From: Meandrina meandrites
Lineage: Eukaryota > Cnidaria > Anthozoa > Scleractinia > Meandrinidae
Direction of reading: 5' to 3'
Assembly (NCBI GenBank): GCA_963693305.1
Contig: OY855907.1
Location: 40,379,759-40,443,758, forward strand
DNA length: 64,000 bases
Shown here: positions 23,083 to 38,240 of the stretch, in pieces
Numbering within the stretch: position 1 is the stretch's first letter
Layout of the letters: each line of letters starts with the position of its first letter
Position numbers and translations under genes: made by a program
The notes under the pieces: model-generated
What the model was told of the DNA's origin: nothing
The model's database searches: none
What the model saw: the letters and a program-made list of their open reading frames with translations, nothing else

Positions 23083-26000
23083 GAGTACAGTGTACCGTGT
23101 CTAGTGCACAGAGTACAGTGTACCGTGTATAGTGCACAGTGCAGAGAGTACAGTGTACCGTGTATTGTGCACAGAGTACAGTGTACCGTGTATGGTGCAC
23201 AGTGCACAGAGTACAGTGTACCGTGTATAGTGCACAGAGTACAGTGTACCGTGTAAAGTGCACAGAGTACAGTGTACCGTGTATAGTGCACAGAGTAGAG
23301 TGTACCGTGTATAGTGCACAGTGCACAGAGTACAGTGTACCGTGCATAGTGCACAGTGCGGAGAGTACAGTGTACCGTGTATATTGCACAGAGTACAGTG
23401 TGCCGTGTATAATGCACAGTGCACAGAGTACAGTGTTCCGTGTATAGAGCACAGTGCACTGAGTCCAGTGTACCGTGTATAGTGCACAGTGCACAGAGTA
23501 CAGTGTACCGTGTTTAGTGCACAGTGCACAGAGTACAGTGTACCGTGTATAGTGCACAGTGCACAGTGCACAGAGTACAGTGTACCGTGTATAGTGCACA
23601 GCGCACAGAGTACAGTGTATATACCGTGTATATACCGTATATACTACTATACCCTGTATAGTGCACAGTGCACAGAGTACAGTGTACTGTGTATAGTGCA
23701 CAGTGCACAGTGCACAGAGTACAGTGTACCGTGTATAGTGTACAGAGTACAGTGTACCGTGTATAGTGCACAGAGTAGAGTGTAACGTGTATAGTGCAAA
23801 GTGCACAGAGTACAGTTTACCGTGCATAGTGCACAGTGCACTGAGTCCAGTGTACCGTGTATAGTGCACAGTGCACAGAGTACAGTGTACCGTGTATAGT
23901 GCACAGTGCACAGAGTACAGTGTACCGTGTATAGTGCACAGTGCACAGTGCACAGAGTACAGTGTACCGTGTATAGTGCACAGTGCACAGTGCACAGAGT
24001 ACAGTGTACCGTGTATAGTGCACAGCGCACAGAGTACAGTGTACCGTGTATAGTGCACAGAGTACTGTGTACCGTGTATGGTGTACAGTGCACAGAGTAC
24101 AGTGTACCGTGTATAGTGAACAGAGTACAGTGTGCCGTGTATAGTTCACAGAGTACAGTGTACCGTGTATAGTTCACAGTGCACAGAGTACAGTGTACCG
24201 TGTATAGTGCACAGTGCACAGAGTACAGTGTACAGTGTTTAGTGCACAGGGCATAGAGTACAGTGTACCGTGTATAGTGCAGAGTACAGTGTACTGTGTA
24301 TAGTGCACAGTGCACAGAGTACAGTGTACCGTGTATAGTGCACAGTGCACAGCGTACAGTGTACCGTGTATAGTGCACAGCACACAGAGTACAGTGTACC
24401 GTGTATAGTGCACAGTGCACAGAGTACAGTGTACCGTGTTTAGTGCACAGGGCATAGAGTACAGTGTACCGTGTATAGTGCAGAGTACAGTGTACTGTGT
24501 ATAGTGCACAGTGCACAGAGTACAGTGTACCGTGTATAGTGCACAGTGCACAGCGTACAGTGTACCGTGTATAGTGCACAGCACACAGAGTACAGTGTAC
24601 CGTGTATAGTGCACAGTGCACAGAGTACAGTGTACCGTCTATAGTGCACAGAGTACAGTGTACCGTGTATAGTGTACAGTGCACAGAGTACAGTGCACAG
24701 AGTACAGTGCACAGAGTACAGTGTACCGTGTATAGTGAACATAGTACGGTGTACCGTGTATAGTGCACAGAGTACAGTGTACCGTGTTTAGTGCACAGTG
24801 CACAGAGTACAGTGTACCGTGTATAGTGCACAGTGCACAGAGTACAGTATACCGTGTATAATGCACAGTGCACTGAGTACAGTGTACCGTGTTTAGTGCA
24901 CAGGGCATAGAGTACAGTGTACCGTGTAAAGTGCAGAGTACAGTGTACTGTGTATAGTGCACACTGCACAGAGTACAGTGTACCGTGTATAGTGCACAGT
25001 ACACAGCGTACAGTGTACCGTGTATAGTGCACAGTGCACAGAGTACAGTGTACCGTGTATAGTGCACAGTGCACAGAGTACAGTGCACCGTGTATAGTGC
25101 ACAGTGCACAGAGTACAGTGTACCGTGTATAGTGCACAGTGCACAGTGTACCATGTGTAGTGAACAGAGTACAGTGTACCGTGTATAGTACACAGTGCAC
25201 AGAGTACAGTGTACCGTGTATAGTGCACAGAGTACAGTGTACCGTTTATAGTGCACAGTGCACAGTGTACTGTGTATAGTGCACAGAGTACTGTGTACCG
25301 TGTATTAGAAAACAGTGCACAGTGCACAGAGTACAGTGTACCGTGTATAGTGCACAGTGCACAGAGTACAGTGTACCGTGTATAGTGCACAGTGCACAGT
25401 GCACAGAGTACAGTGTACCGTGTATAGTGCACAGCGCACAGAGTACAGTGTATATACCATGTATATACTGTATATACTACTATACCGTGTATAGTGCACA
25501 GTGCACAGAGTACAGTGTACCGTGTATAGTGCACAGTGCACAGTGCACAGAGTACAGTGTACCGTGTATAGTGCACAGAGTACAGTGTACCGTGTATAGT
25601 GCACAGAGTAGAGTGTACCGTGTATAGTGCACAGAGTACAGTGTACCGTGTATAGAGCACAGTGCACTGAGTCCAGTGTACCGTGTATAGTGCACAGTGC
25701 ACAGAGTACAGTGTACCGTGTATAGTGCACAGTGCACAGAGTACAGTGTACCGTGTATAGTGCACAGAGTACAGTGTACCGTGTATAGTGCACAGAGTAG
25801 AGTGTACCGTGTATAGTGCACAGGGTACTGTGTACCGTGTATGGTGTACAGTGCACAGAGTACAGTGTACCGTGTATAGTGCACAGTGCAGAGAGTACAG
25901 TGTACCATGTATTGTGCACAGAGTACAGTGTACCGTGTATGGTGCACAGTGCAAAGAGTACAGTGTACCGTGTATAGTGCACAGAGTACAGTGTACCGTG

Positions 26001-27751
26001 TATAGTGCACAGAGTACAGTGTACCGTGTATAGTGCACAGAGTAGAGTGTACCGTGTATAGTGCACAGTGCACAGAGTACAGTGTACCGTGCATAGTGCA
26101 CAGAGTACAGTGTACCGTGTATAGTACACAGAGCACAGAGTACAGTGTACCGTGTATAGTACACAGTGCACAGGGTACAGTGTATAGTGTACCGTGCACC
26201 GTGTACAGTGTACCGTGTATAGTGCACAGAGTACAGTGTACCGTGTATAGTACACAGTGCACAGGGTACAGTGTACCGTGTATAGTGCACAGTGCAGAGA
26301 GTACAGTGTACCGTGTATTGTGCACAGAGTACAGTGTACCGTGTATGGTGCACAGTGCAAAGAGTACAGTGTACCGTGTATAGTGCACAGAGTACAGTGT
26401 ACCGTGTATAGTGCACAGAGTAGAGTGTACCGTGTATAGTGCACAGAGTAGAGTGTACCGTGTATAGTGCACAGTGCAAAGAGTACAGTGTACCGTGCAT
26501 AGTGCACAGTGCACAGAGTACTGTGTACCGTGTATGGTGTACAGTGCACAGAGCACAGTGTACAGTGTATAGTGAACAGAGTACAGTGTGCCGTGTATAG
26601 TGCACAGAGTACAGTGTACCATGTATAGTGCACAGTGCACAGAGTACAGTGTACCGTGTATAGTATACAGTGCACAGCGTACAGTGTACCGTGTATAGTC
26701 CACAGTGCACAGAGTACAGTGTACCGTGTTTAGTGCACAGGGCATAGAGTACAGTGTACCGTGTATAGTGCACAGAGTACTGTGTACCGTGTATGGTGTA
26801 CAGTGCACAGAGTACAGTGTACCGTGTATAGTGCACAGTGCAGAGAGTACAGTGTACCGTGTATTGTGCACAGAGTACAGTGTACCGTGTATGGTGCACA
26901 GTGCAAAGAGTACAGTGTACCGTGTATAGTGCACAGAGTACAGTGTACCGTGTATAGTGCACAGAGTACAGTGTACCGTGTATAGTGCACAGAGTAGAGT
27001 GTACCGTGTATAGTGCACAGTGCAAAGAGTACAGTGTACCGTGCATAGTGCACAGTGCAGAGAGTACAGTGTACCGTGTATAGTGCACAGAGTACAGTGT
27101 ACTGTGTATAGTGCACAGAGTACAGTGTACCGTGTATAGTGCACAGTGCACAGAGTACAGTGTACCGTGTATAGTGCACAGTGCACAGAGTACAGTGTAC
27201 CGTGTTTAGTGCACAGGGCATAGAGTACAGTGTACCGTGTATAGTGCACAGAGTACTGTGTACCGTGTATGGTGTACAGTGCACAGAGTACAGTGTACCG
27301 TGTATAGTGCACAGTGCAGAGAGTACAGTGTACCGTGTATTGTGCACAGAGTACAGTGTACCGTGTATGGTGCAAAGTGCCCAGAGTACAGTGTACCGTG
27401 TATAGTGCACAGAGTACAGTGTACCGTGTATAGTGCAAAGAGTACAGTGTACCGTGTATAGTGCACAGAGTAGAGTGTACCGTGTATAGCGCACAGTGCA
27501 CCGAGTACAGTGTACCCTGCATAGTGCACAGTGCAGAGAGTACAGTGTACCGTGTATAGTGCACAGAGTACAGTGTACCGTGTATAGTGCAAAGAGTACA
27601 GTGTACCGTGTATAGTGCACAGAGTACAGTGTACCGTGTATAGTGCACAGTGCACAGAGTACAGTGTACCGTGTATAGAGCACAGTGCACTGAGTCCAGT
27701 GTACCGTGTATAGTGCACAGTGAACAGAGTACAGTGTACCGTGTATAGTGC
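23071..27751 (+). repeat. Heptamer satellite array E, + orientation
   Basis: 28/35-bp units as in array A. The first 1.5 kb mirrors array B, including the GTGCGGAGAGTACAG variant near 23355 and an 11-bp subrepeat tract at 23615-23653. A second tract is at 25448-25485 and a TATTAGAAAA variant at 25303-25312. A module with CCGTGTATTGTGC, then CCGTGTATGGTGC, then GTGCAAAGAGTAC recurs several times between 25780 and 27440. A degenerate stretch at 26170-26215 contains GTGTATAGTGTACCGTGC and CCGTGTACAGTGTACC. Confidence 0.95.
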
Positions 27752-27765
27752 ACTGTGCACTATAC
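27741..27765. other. Orientation switch in heptamer satellite (E to F)
   Basis: TATAGTGCACTGTGCACTAT at about 27744-27763 is a near-perfect palindrome, at which + units change to - units. Because GTGCAC is itself palindromic, the exact breakpoint cannot be placed more finely than about 10 bp. A comparable switch lies at 4164-4172. Confidence 0.85.
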
Positions 27766-29750
27766 ACGGAACACTGTACTCTGTGCACTATACACGGTAC
27801 ACTGTACTCTTTGCACTATACACGGTACACTGTACTCTGTGAACTATACACGGTACACTGTACTCTGTGCACTGTGCACTATGCACGGTACACTGTACTC
27901 TGTGCACTGTGCACTATACACGGTACACTCTACTCTGTGCACTATACACGGTACACTGTACTCTGTGCACTATACACGGTACACTGTACTCTTTGCACTG
28001 TGCACCATACACGGTATACTGTACTCTTTTCACAATACACGGTACACTGTACTCTCTGCACTGTGCACTATACACGGTACACTGTACTCTGTGCACTGTA
28101 CACCATACACGGTACACAGTACTCTGTGCACTATACACGGTACACTGTACTCTATGCCCTTAGCACTAAACACGGTACACTGTACTCTGTGCACTGTGCA
28201 CTATACACGGCACACTGTACCCTGTGCACTGTGTACTATACACGGTACACTGTACTCTGTGCACTGTGCACTATACATGGTACACTGTACTCTGTGCACT
28301 ATACACGGCACACTGTACTCTGTTCACTATACACGGTACACTGAGCTCTGTGCACTGTACACCATACACGGTACAGAGTACTCTATGCCCTTAGCACTAA
28401 ACACGGTACACTGTACTCTGTGCACTGTGCACTATACACAGTATACTGTACTCTGTGCACTGTGCACTATACACGGTACACCGTACCCTGTGCACTGTGT
28501 ACTATACACGGTACACTGTACTCTGTGCTCTGTGTACTATACACGGTACACTGTACTCTGTGCACTATACACGGTACACTGTACTCTTTGCACTATACAC
28601 TGTACCCTTTGCACTGTGTACTATACACGGTACACTGTACTCTGTGCTCTGTGTACTATACACGGTACACTGTACTCTGTGCACTATGCACGGTACACTG
28701 TACTCTGTGCACTGTGCACTATACACGGTACACTCTACTCTGTGCACTATACACGGTACACTGTACTCTCTGCACTGTGCACTATGCACGGTACACTGTA
28801 CTCTGTGCATTTTGCACTATACACGGTACACTCTACTCTGTGCACTATACACGGTACACTGTACTCTGTGCACTAGACACGGTACACTGTACTCTGTGCA
28901 CTATACACGGTACACTGTACTCTATGCCCTGTGCACTAAACACGGTACACTGTACTCTCTGCACTGTGCACTATACACGGTACACTGTACCCTGTGCACT
29001 GTGTACTATACACGGTACACTGTACTCTGTGCACTGTGCACTATACACTGTACACTGTACTCTGTGCAGTATACACGGCACACTGTACTCTGTTCACTAT
29101 ACACGGTACACTGTACTCTGTGCACTGTACACCATACATGGTACACAGTACTCTGTGCACTATACACGGTACACTGTACTCTGTGCGCTGTGCACTATAC
29201 ATGGTACACTGTACTCTGTGCACTGTGCACTGTGCACTATACACGGTACACTGTACTCTGTGCACTGTGCACTATACATGGTACACTGTACTCTGTGCAC
29301 TGTGCACTATACACGGTACACTGTACTCTGTGCACTGTACACCATACACGGTACACAGTACTCTGTGCACTATACACGGTACACTGTACTCTGTGCGCTG
29401 TGCACTATACACAGTACACTGTACTCTGTGCACTGTGCACTGTGCACTATACGTGGTACACTGTACTCTGTGCACTGTGCACTATATACGGTACACTGTA
29501 CTCTGTGCACTGTGCACTATACACGGTACACTGTACTCTGTGCACTGTGCACTATACACGGTACACTGTACTCTGTGCGCTGTGCACTATACACGGTACA
29601 CTGTACTCTGTGCACTGTGCACTGTGCACTGTGCACTATACACGGTACACTGTACTCTGTGCACTGTGCACTGTGCACTATACACGGTACACTGTACTCT
29701 GTGCACTGTGCACTATACACGGTACACTGTACTCTGTGCACTGTGCACTG

Positions 29751-32740
29751 TTTTCTAATACACGGTACACTGTACTCTGTGCACTATACACAGTACTCTG
29801 TGCACTGTGCACTATAAACGGTACACTGTACTCTGTGCACTATACACGGTACACTGTACTCTGTGCACTGTGTACTATACACGGTACACTGTACTCTGTT
29901 CACTATACATGGTACACTGTGCGCTGTGCACTATACACGGTACACTGTACTCTGTGCACTGTCCACTATACACAGTAGCCTGTACTCTGTGCACTATCCA
30001 CGGTACACTGTACTCTGTGCCCTGTGCACTATACGTGGTACACTGTACTCTGTGCACTGTACACTATACACGGTACACTGTACTCTGTGCACCGTGCACT
30101 ATACACGGTACACTGTACCCTGTGCACTGTGCACTATACACGGTGCACTGTACTCTGTGCACTGTGCACCATACAAGGTACACTGTACTCTGTGTGCTGT
30201 GCACTATACACGGTACACTGTACGCTGTGCACTGTGCACTATGCACGGTAAACTGTACTCTCTGCACTGTGCACTATACACGGTACACTGTACTCTTTGC
30301 ACTATACACGGTACACTGTACTCTGTGCACTATACACTGTACACTGTACTCTCTGCACTGTGCACTATGCACGGTACACTGTACACTGTGCACTATACAC
30401 GGTACACTCTACTCTGTGCACTATACACGGTACACTGTACACTGTGCACTATACACGGTACACTGTACTCTGTGCACTATACACGGTACACTGTACTCTG
30501 TGGACTGTGCACCATACACGGTACACTGTACTCTGTGGACAATACACGGTACACTGTACTCTCTGCACTGTGCACTATACACGGTACACTGTACTCTGTG
30601 CACTGTACACCATACACGGTACACAGTACTCTGTGCACTATACACGGTACACTGTACTCTGTGCGCTGTGCACTATACAGGGTACACTGTACTCTGTGCA
30701 CTGTGCAGTGTGCACTATACACGGTACACTGTACTCTGTGCACTGTGCACTATATACGGTACACTGTACTCTGTGCACTGTGCACTATACACGGTACACT
30801 GTACTCTGTGCACTGTGCACTATACACGGTACACTGTACTCTGTGCACTGTACAAAATACACGGTACACAGTACTCTGTGCACTATACACGGTACACTGT
30901 ACTCTGTGCGCTGTGCACTATACACGGTACACTGTACTCTGTGCACTGTGCACTGTGCACTATACACGGTACACTGTACTCTGTGCACTGTGCACTATAT
31001 ACGGTACACTGTACTCTGTGCACTGTGCACTATACACGGTACACTGTACTCTGTGCGCTGTGCACTATACACGGTACACTGTACTCTGTGCACTGTGCAC
31101 TATACACAGTACACTGTACTCTGTGCGCTGTGCACTATACACGGTACACTGTACTCTGTGCACTGTGCACTGTGCACTATACACGGTACACTGTACTCTG
31201 TGCACTGTGCACTATACACGGTACACTGTACTCTGTGAATTGTGCACTGTTTTCTAATACACTGTACACTGTACTCTGTGCACTATACACAGTACTCTGT
31301 GCACTGTGCACTATAAACGGTACACGGTACTCTGTGCACTATACACGGTACACCGTAGTCTGTGCACTGTGTACTATACACGGTACACTGTACTCTGTTT
31401 ACTATACATGGTACACTGTGCACTGTGCACTATACACGGTACACTGTACTCTGTGCACTGTCCACTATACACAGTAGCCTGTACTCTGTGCACTATCCAC
31501 GGTACACTGTACTCTGTGCCATGTGCACTATACGTGGTACACTGTACTCTGTGCACTGTGCACTATACATGGTACACTGTACTCTGTGCACCGTGCACTA
31601 TACACGGTACATTGTACCCTGTGCACTGTGCACTATACACGGTGCACTGTACTTTGTGCACTGTGCACTATACCCGGTACACTGTACTCTGTGTGCTGTG
31701 CACTATACACGGTACACTGTACCCTGTGCACTGTGCACTATACACGGTGCACTCTACTCTGTGCACTGTGCACTATACACGGTACACTGTACTCTGTGTG
31801 CTGTGCACTATACACGGTACACTAGACTCAGTGCACTGTGCTCTATACACGGTACACTGTACCCTGTGCACTATACACGGTACACTGTACTCTATGCACT
31901 GGGCACTGAACACGGTACACTGTACTCTGTGCACTGTGCACTATACACGGTACACTGTACTCTGTGCACTGTGCACTATACACGGTACACTGTACTCTGT
32001 GCACTGTGCACTAAACACGGTACACTGTACTCTGTGCACTATACACGGTACACTGTACTCTGTGCACTGTACTCTGTGCACTGTACACTATACACGGTAC
32101 ACTGTACTCTGTGCACTATACACGGTACACTGTACTATGTGCACTGTGCACTATACACGGTACACTGTACTCTGTGCACTGTGCACTATACACGGTACAC
32201 TGTACTCTGTGCACTGTGCACTATACACGGTACCCTGTACTCTGTGTGCTGTGCACTATACACGGTACACTTTACGCTGTGCACTGTGCACTATACACGG
32301 TACACTGTACTCTGTGCACTGTGCTTTATACACAGTACACTGTACTCTGCACTATACACGGTACACTGTACTCTATGCCCTGTGCACTAAACACGGTACA
32401 CTGTACTCTGCGCACTGTGCACTATACACGGTACACTGTACCCTGTGCACTGTGTACTATACACGGTACACTGTACTCTGTGCACTGTGCACTATACACT
32501 GTACACTGTACTCTGTGTGCTGTGCACTATACACGGTACACTGTACTATGTTCACTATACACGGTACACTGTACTCTGTGCACTGTACTATGTGCACTGT
32601 ACACTATACACGGTACACTGTACTCTGTGCACTATACACGGTACACTATACTCTGTGCACTGTGCACTATACACTGTACACTGTACTCTGTGCACTGTGC
32701 ACTATACACTGTACACTGTACTCTGTGCACTGTGCACTAT
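29751..32740 (-). repeat. Higher-order module with period about 1499 bp
   Basis: The TTTTCTAATA marker at 29751 and 31250 starts two modules, and their first roughly 500 bp are nearly identical, unit by unit. The modules diverge after about 30250 and 31750. 1499 is 214 heptamers plus 1, so a single-base indel has also occurred. Confidence 0.75.
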
Positions 32741-34288
32741 ACACGGTACACTGTACTCTGTGTGCTGTGCACTATACATGGTACACTGTACGCTGTGCAC
32801 TGTGCACTATACACGGTACACTGTACTCTGTGCACTGTGCACTATACACAGCACACTGTACTCTGCACTATACACGGTACACTGTACTCTATGCCCTGTG
32901 CACTAAACACGGTACACTGTACTCTGTGCACTGTGCACTATACACGGTACACTGTACCCTGTGCACTGTGTTCTAAACACGGTACACTGTACTCTGTGCA
33001 CTGTGAACTATACACGGTACACTGTACTCTGTGCACTATACATGGCACACTGTACTCTGTTCACTATACACATTACACTGTACTCTGTGCACTGTACACC
33101 ATACACGGTACACAGTACTCTGTGCACTATACACGGTACACTGTACTCTGTGCGCTGTGCACTATACACGGTACACTGTACTCTGTGCACTGTGCACTGT
33201 GCACTATACACGGTACACTGTACTCTGTGCACTGTGCACTATACACGATACACTGTACTCTGTGCACTGTGCACTATGCACGGTACACTGTACTCTGTGC
33301 AATGTGCACTATACACGGTACACTCTACTCTGTGCACTATACACGGTACACTGTACTCTGTGCACTATACACGGTACACTGTAATCTGTGCACTGTGCAC
33401 TGTGCACTGTGCACTATACACGGTACACTGTACTCTGTGCACTGTGCACTATACACGGTATAGTAGTTTATACGGTATATACACGGTATATACACTGTAC
33501 TCTTTGCGCTGTGCACTATACACGGTACACTGTACTCTGTGCACTGTGCACTGTGCACTATACACGGTACACTGTACTCTGTGCACTGTGCACTATACAC
33601 GGTACACTGTACTCTGTGCACTGTGCACTATACACGGTACACTAGACTCAGTGCACTGTGCTCTATACACGGTACACTGTACTCTGTGCACTGTGCACTA
33701 TACACGGTACACTGTACTCTTTGCACTATACACGGTACACTGTACTCTGTGCACTATACACGGTACACTGTACTCTCTGCACTGTGCACTATGCATGGTA
33801 CACTGTACACTGTGCACTGTGCACTATACACGGTACACTCTACTCTGTGCACTATACACGGTACACTGTACACTGTGCACTATACACGGTACACTGTACT
33901 CTGTGCACTATACACGGTACACTGTACTCTGTGCACTGTGCACCATACACGGTACACTGTACTCTCTGGACAATACACGGTACACTGTACTCTCTGCACT
34001 GTGTACTATACACGGTACACTGTACTGTGTGCACTGTACACCATACACGGTACACAGTACTGTGTGCACTATACACGGTACACTGTACTCTGTGCGCTGT
34101 GCGCTATACACGGTACACTGTACTCTGTGCACTGTGCACTGTGCACTATACACGGTACACTGTACTCTGTGCACTGTGCACTATATACGGTACACTGTAC
34201 TCTGTGCACTGTGCACTATACACGGTACACTGTACTCTGTGCACTGTGCACTATACACGGTACACTGTACTCTGTGCACTGTGCACTG

Positions 34289-36510
34289 TTTTCTAATACA
34301 CGGTACACTGTACTCTGTGCACTATACACAGTTCTCTGTGCACTGTGCACTATAAACGGTACACTGTACTCTGTGCACTATACACGGTACACTGTACTCT
34401 GTGCACTGTGTACTATACACGGTACACTGTACTCTGTTCACTATACATGGTACACTGTGCACTGTGCACTATACACTGTACACTGTACTCTGTGCACTGT
34501 CCACTATACACAGTACCCTGTAGTCTGTGCACTATCCACGGTACACTGTAGTCTGTGCGCTGTGCACTATACGTGGTACACTGTACTCTGTGCACTGTGC
34601 ACTTTACACGGTACACTGTACTCTGTGCACCGTGCACTATACACGGTACACTGTACCCTGTGCACTGTGCACTATACACGGTGCACTCTACTCTGTGCAC
34701 TGTGCACTATACACGGTACACTGTACTCTGTGTGCTGTGCACTATACACGGTACACTGTACGCTGTGCACTGTGCACTATACACGGTACACTGTACTCTG
34801 TGCACTGTGCACTATACACTGTACACTGTACTCTGCACTTTACACGGTACACTGTACTCTATGCCCTGTGCACTGAACACGGTACACTGTACTCTGTGCA
34901 CTGTGCACTATACACGGTACACTGTACTCTGTGCACTGTGCACTATACACGGTACACTGTACTCTGTGCACTGTGCACTAAACACGGTACACTGTACTCT
35001 GTGCACTATACACGGTACACTGTACTATGTTCACTATACACAGTACACTGTACTCTGTGCACTGTACTCTGTGCACTGTACACTATACACGGTACACTGT
35101 ACTCTGTGCACTATACACGCTACACTGTACTCTGTGCACTGTGCACTATACACGGCACACTGCACTCTGTGCACTGTGCACTATACACGGTACACTGTAC
35201 TCTGTGCACTGTGCACTATACACGGTACACTGTACTCTGTGCACTGTGCACTGTGCACTATACACGGTACACTGTACTCTGTGCACTGTGCACTATATAC
35301 GATACACTGTACTCTGTGCACTGTGCACTATACACGGTACACTGTACTCTGTGCACTGTGCACTATACACGGTACACTGTACTCTGTGCACTGTGCACTG
35401 TTTTCTAATACACGGTACACTGTACTCTGTGCACTATACACAGTTCTCTGTGCACTGTGCACTATAAACGGTACACTGTACTCTGTGCACTATACACGGT
35501 ACACTGTACTCTGTGCACTGTGTACTATACACGGTACACTGTACTCTGTTCACTATACATGGTACACTGTGCACTGTGCACTATACACTGTACACTGTAC
35601 TCTGTGCACTGTCCACTATACACAGTACCCTGTAGTCTGTGCACTATCCACGGTACACTGTAGTCTGTGCGCTGTGCACTATACGTGGTACACTGTACTC
35701 TGTGCACTGTGCACTTTACACGGTACACTGTACTCTGTGCACCGTGCACTATACACGGTACACTGTACCCTGTGCACTGTGCACTATACACGGTGCACTC
35801 TACTCTGTGCACTGTGCACTATACACGGTACACTGTACTCTGTGTGCTGTGCACTATACACGGTACACTGTACGCTGTGCACTGTGCACTATACACGGTA
35901 CACTGTACTCTGTGCACTGTGCACTATACACTGTACACTGTACTCTGCACTTTACACGGTACACTGTACTCTGTGCACTGTGCACTATACACGGTACACT
36001 GTACTCTGTGCACTGTGCACTATACACGGTACACTGTACTCTGTGCACTGTGCACTAAACACGGTACACTGTACTCTGTGCACTATACACGGTACACTGT
36101 ACTATGTTCACTATACACAGTACACTGTACTCTGTGCACTGTACTCTGTGCACTGTACACTATACACGGTACACTGTACTCTGTGCACTATACACGCTAC
36201 ACTGTACTCTGTGCACTGTGCACTATACACGGTACACTGCACTCTGTGCACTGTGCACTATACACGGTACACTGTACTCTGTGCACTGTGCACTATACAC
36301 GGTACACTGCACTCTGTGCACTGTGCACTATACACGGTACACTGTACTCTGTGTGCTGTGCACTATACACGGTACACTGTACGCTGTGCACTGTGCACTA
36401 TACACGGTACACTGTACTCTGTGCACTGTGCACTACACACAGTACACTGTACTCTGCACTATACACGGTACACTGTACTCTATGCCCTGTGCACTAAACA
36501 CGGTACACTG
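34289..36510 (-). repeat. Higher-order tandem duplication, period 1112 then 1077 bp
   Basis: Marker TTTTCTAATA at 34289 recurs at 35401 (offset 1112), and the next 560 bp are essentially identical. Further along, the shared TGTTCACTATACACAG unit (about 35030 and 36107) is offset by 1077. The two copies therefore differ by exactly one 35-bp unit. This is direct evidence of gain or loss of single units after duplication. Confidence 0.82.
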
Positions 36511-38170
36511 TACTCTGTGCACTGTGCACTATACACGGTACACTGTACCCTGTGCACTGTGTACTATACACGGTACACCGTACTCTGTGCACTGTGAACT
36601 ATACACGGTACACTGTACTCTGTGCACTATACACGGGACACTGTACTCTGTTTACTATACACGGTACACTGTACTCTGTGCACTGTACACCATACACCGT
36701 ACACAGTACTCTGTGCACTATACACTCTACACTGTACTCTGTACGCTGTGCACTATACACGGTACACTGTACTCTGTGCACTGTGCACTGTGCACTATAC
36801 ACGGTACACTGTACTCTGAGCACTATGCACTGTGCACTATACACGGTACACTGTACTCTGTGCACTGTGCACTATACACGGTACACTGTACTCTGAGCAC
36901 TATGCACTGTGCATTATACACGGTACACTGTACTCTGTGCACTGTGCACTATACACGGTACACTGTACTCTGTGCACTGTGCACTATACACGGTACACTG
37001 GACTCAGTGCACTGTCCACTATGCATGGTAAACTGTACTCTGTGCACTGTGCACTATACACGGTACACTCTACTCTGTGCACTATACACGGTACACTGTA
37101 CTCTGTACACTATACACGGTACACTGTACTCTGTGCACTGTGCACTGTGCACTATACACGGTACACTGTACCCTGTGCACTGTGCACTATACACGGTATA
37201 GTAGTATATACGGTATATGCACGGTATATACACTGTACTCTGTGCGCTGTGCACTATACACAGTACACTGTACTCTGTGCACTGTGCACTGTGCACTATA
37301 CACGGTACACTGTACTCTGTGCACTGTGCACTATACACGGTACACTGTACTCTGTGCACTGTGCACTATACACGGTACACTGGACGCAGTGCACTGTGCT
37401 CTATACACGGTACACTGTACTCTGTGCACTGTGCACTATACACGGTACACTCTACTCTGTGCACTATACACGGTACACTGTACTCTGTGCACTATACACG
37501 GTACACTGTACTCTGTGCACTGTGCACTGTGCACTATACACGGTACACTTGACTCTGTGCACTGTGCACTATACACGGTATAGTAGTATATACGGTATAT
37601 ACACGGTATATACACTGTACTCTGTGCGCTGTGAACTATACACGGTACACTGTACTCTGTGCACTGTGCACTGTGCACTATACACGGTACACTGTACTCT
37701 GTGCACTGTGCACTATACACGGTACACTGTACTCTGTGCACTGTGCACTGTTTTCTAATACAAGGTACACTGTACTCTGTGCACTATACACAGTACTCTG
37801 TGCACTGTGCACTATAAACGGTACACTGTACTCTGTGCACTATACACGGTACACTGTACTCTGTGCACTGTGTACTATACACGGTACACTGTACTCTGTT
37901 CACTATACATGGTACACTGTGCACTGTGCACTATAAACGGTACACTGTACTCTCTGCACTGTCCACTATACACAGTACCCTGTACTCTGTGCACTATCCA
38001 CGGTACACTGTACTCTGTACTCTGTGCACTGTGCACTATACACGGTACACTGTACTCTGTGCACTATACACGGCACACCGTACTCTGTTCACTATACACG
38101 GTACACTGTACTCTGTCCACTGTACACCATACACGGTACACAGTACTCTATGCACTATACACTGTGTACT

Positions 38171-38240
38171 AGTGTACCGTGTATAGTGCACAGCGCACAG
38201 CGTACAGTGTATATACCGTGTATATACCGTATATACTACT
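38171..38240 (+). repeat. Inverted mini-cassette, copy 1
   Basis: About 70 bp in + orientation is embedded in - orientation satellite. It starts at the palindromic GTGTACTAGTGTAC joint and ends in an 11-bp subrepeat tract (TATATACCGTATATACTACT), where it rejoins - units through a shared ACTA. Identical copies lie 707 bp apart at 38878-38947 and from 39585, where the third copy is not cut off and runs on as + satellite to 39872. Confidence 0.88.

Larger units (their letters stand above)
27752..38170 (-). repeat. Heptamer satellite array F, inverted
   Basis: About 10.4 kb of inverted units with higher-order structure. Modules beginning at TTTTCTAATA (29751, 31250, 34289, 35401, 37751) run for roughly 500 bp with the same order of variant units: ATAAACGG, ATACATGG, TATCCACGG, ATACGTGG and TGCACCGTGC. 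Subrepeat tracts of 11 bp lie at 33456-33497, 37194-37233 and 37575-37617. The array is stop-free in all frames over long distances, which creates the very long but meaningless open frames here. Confidence 0.95.
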
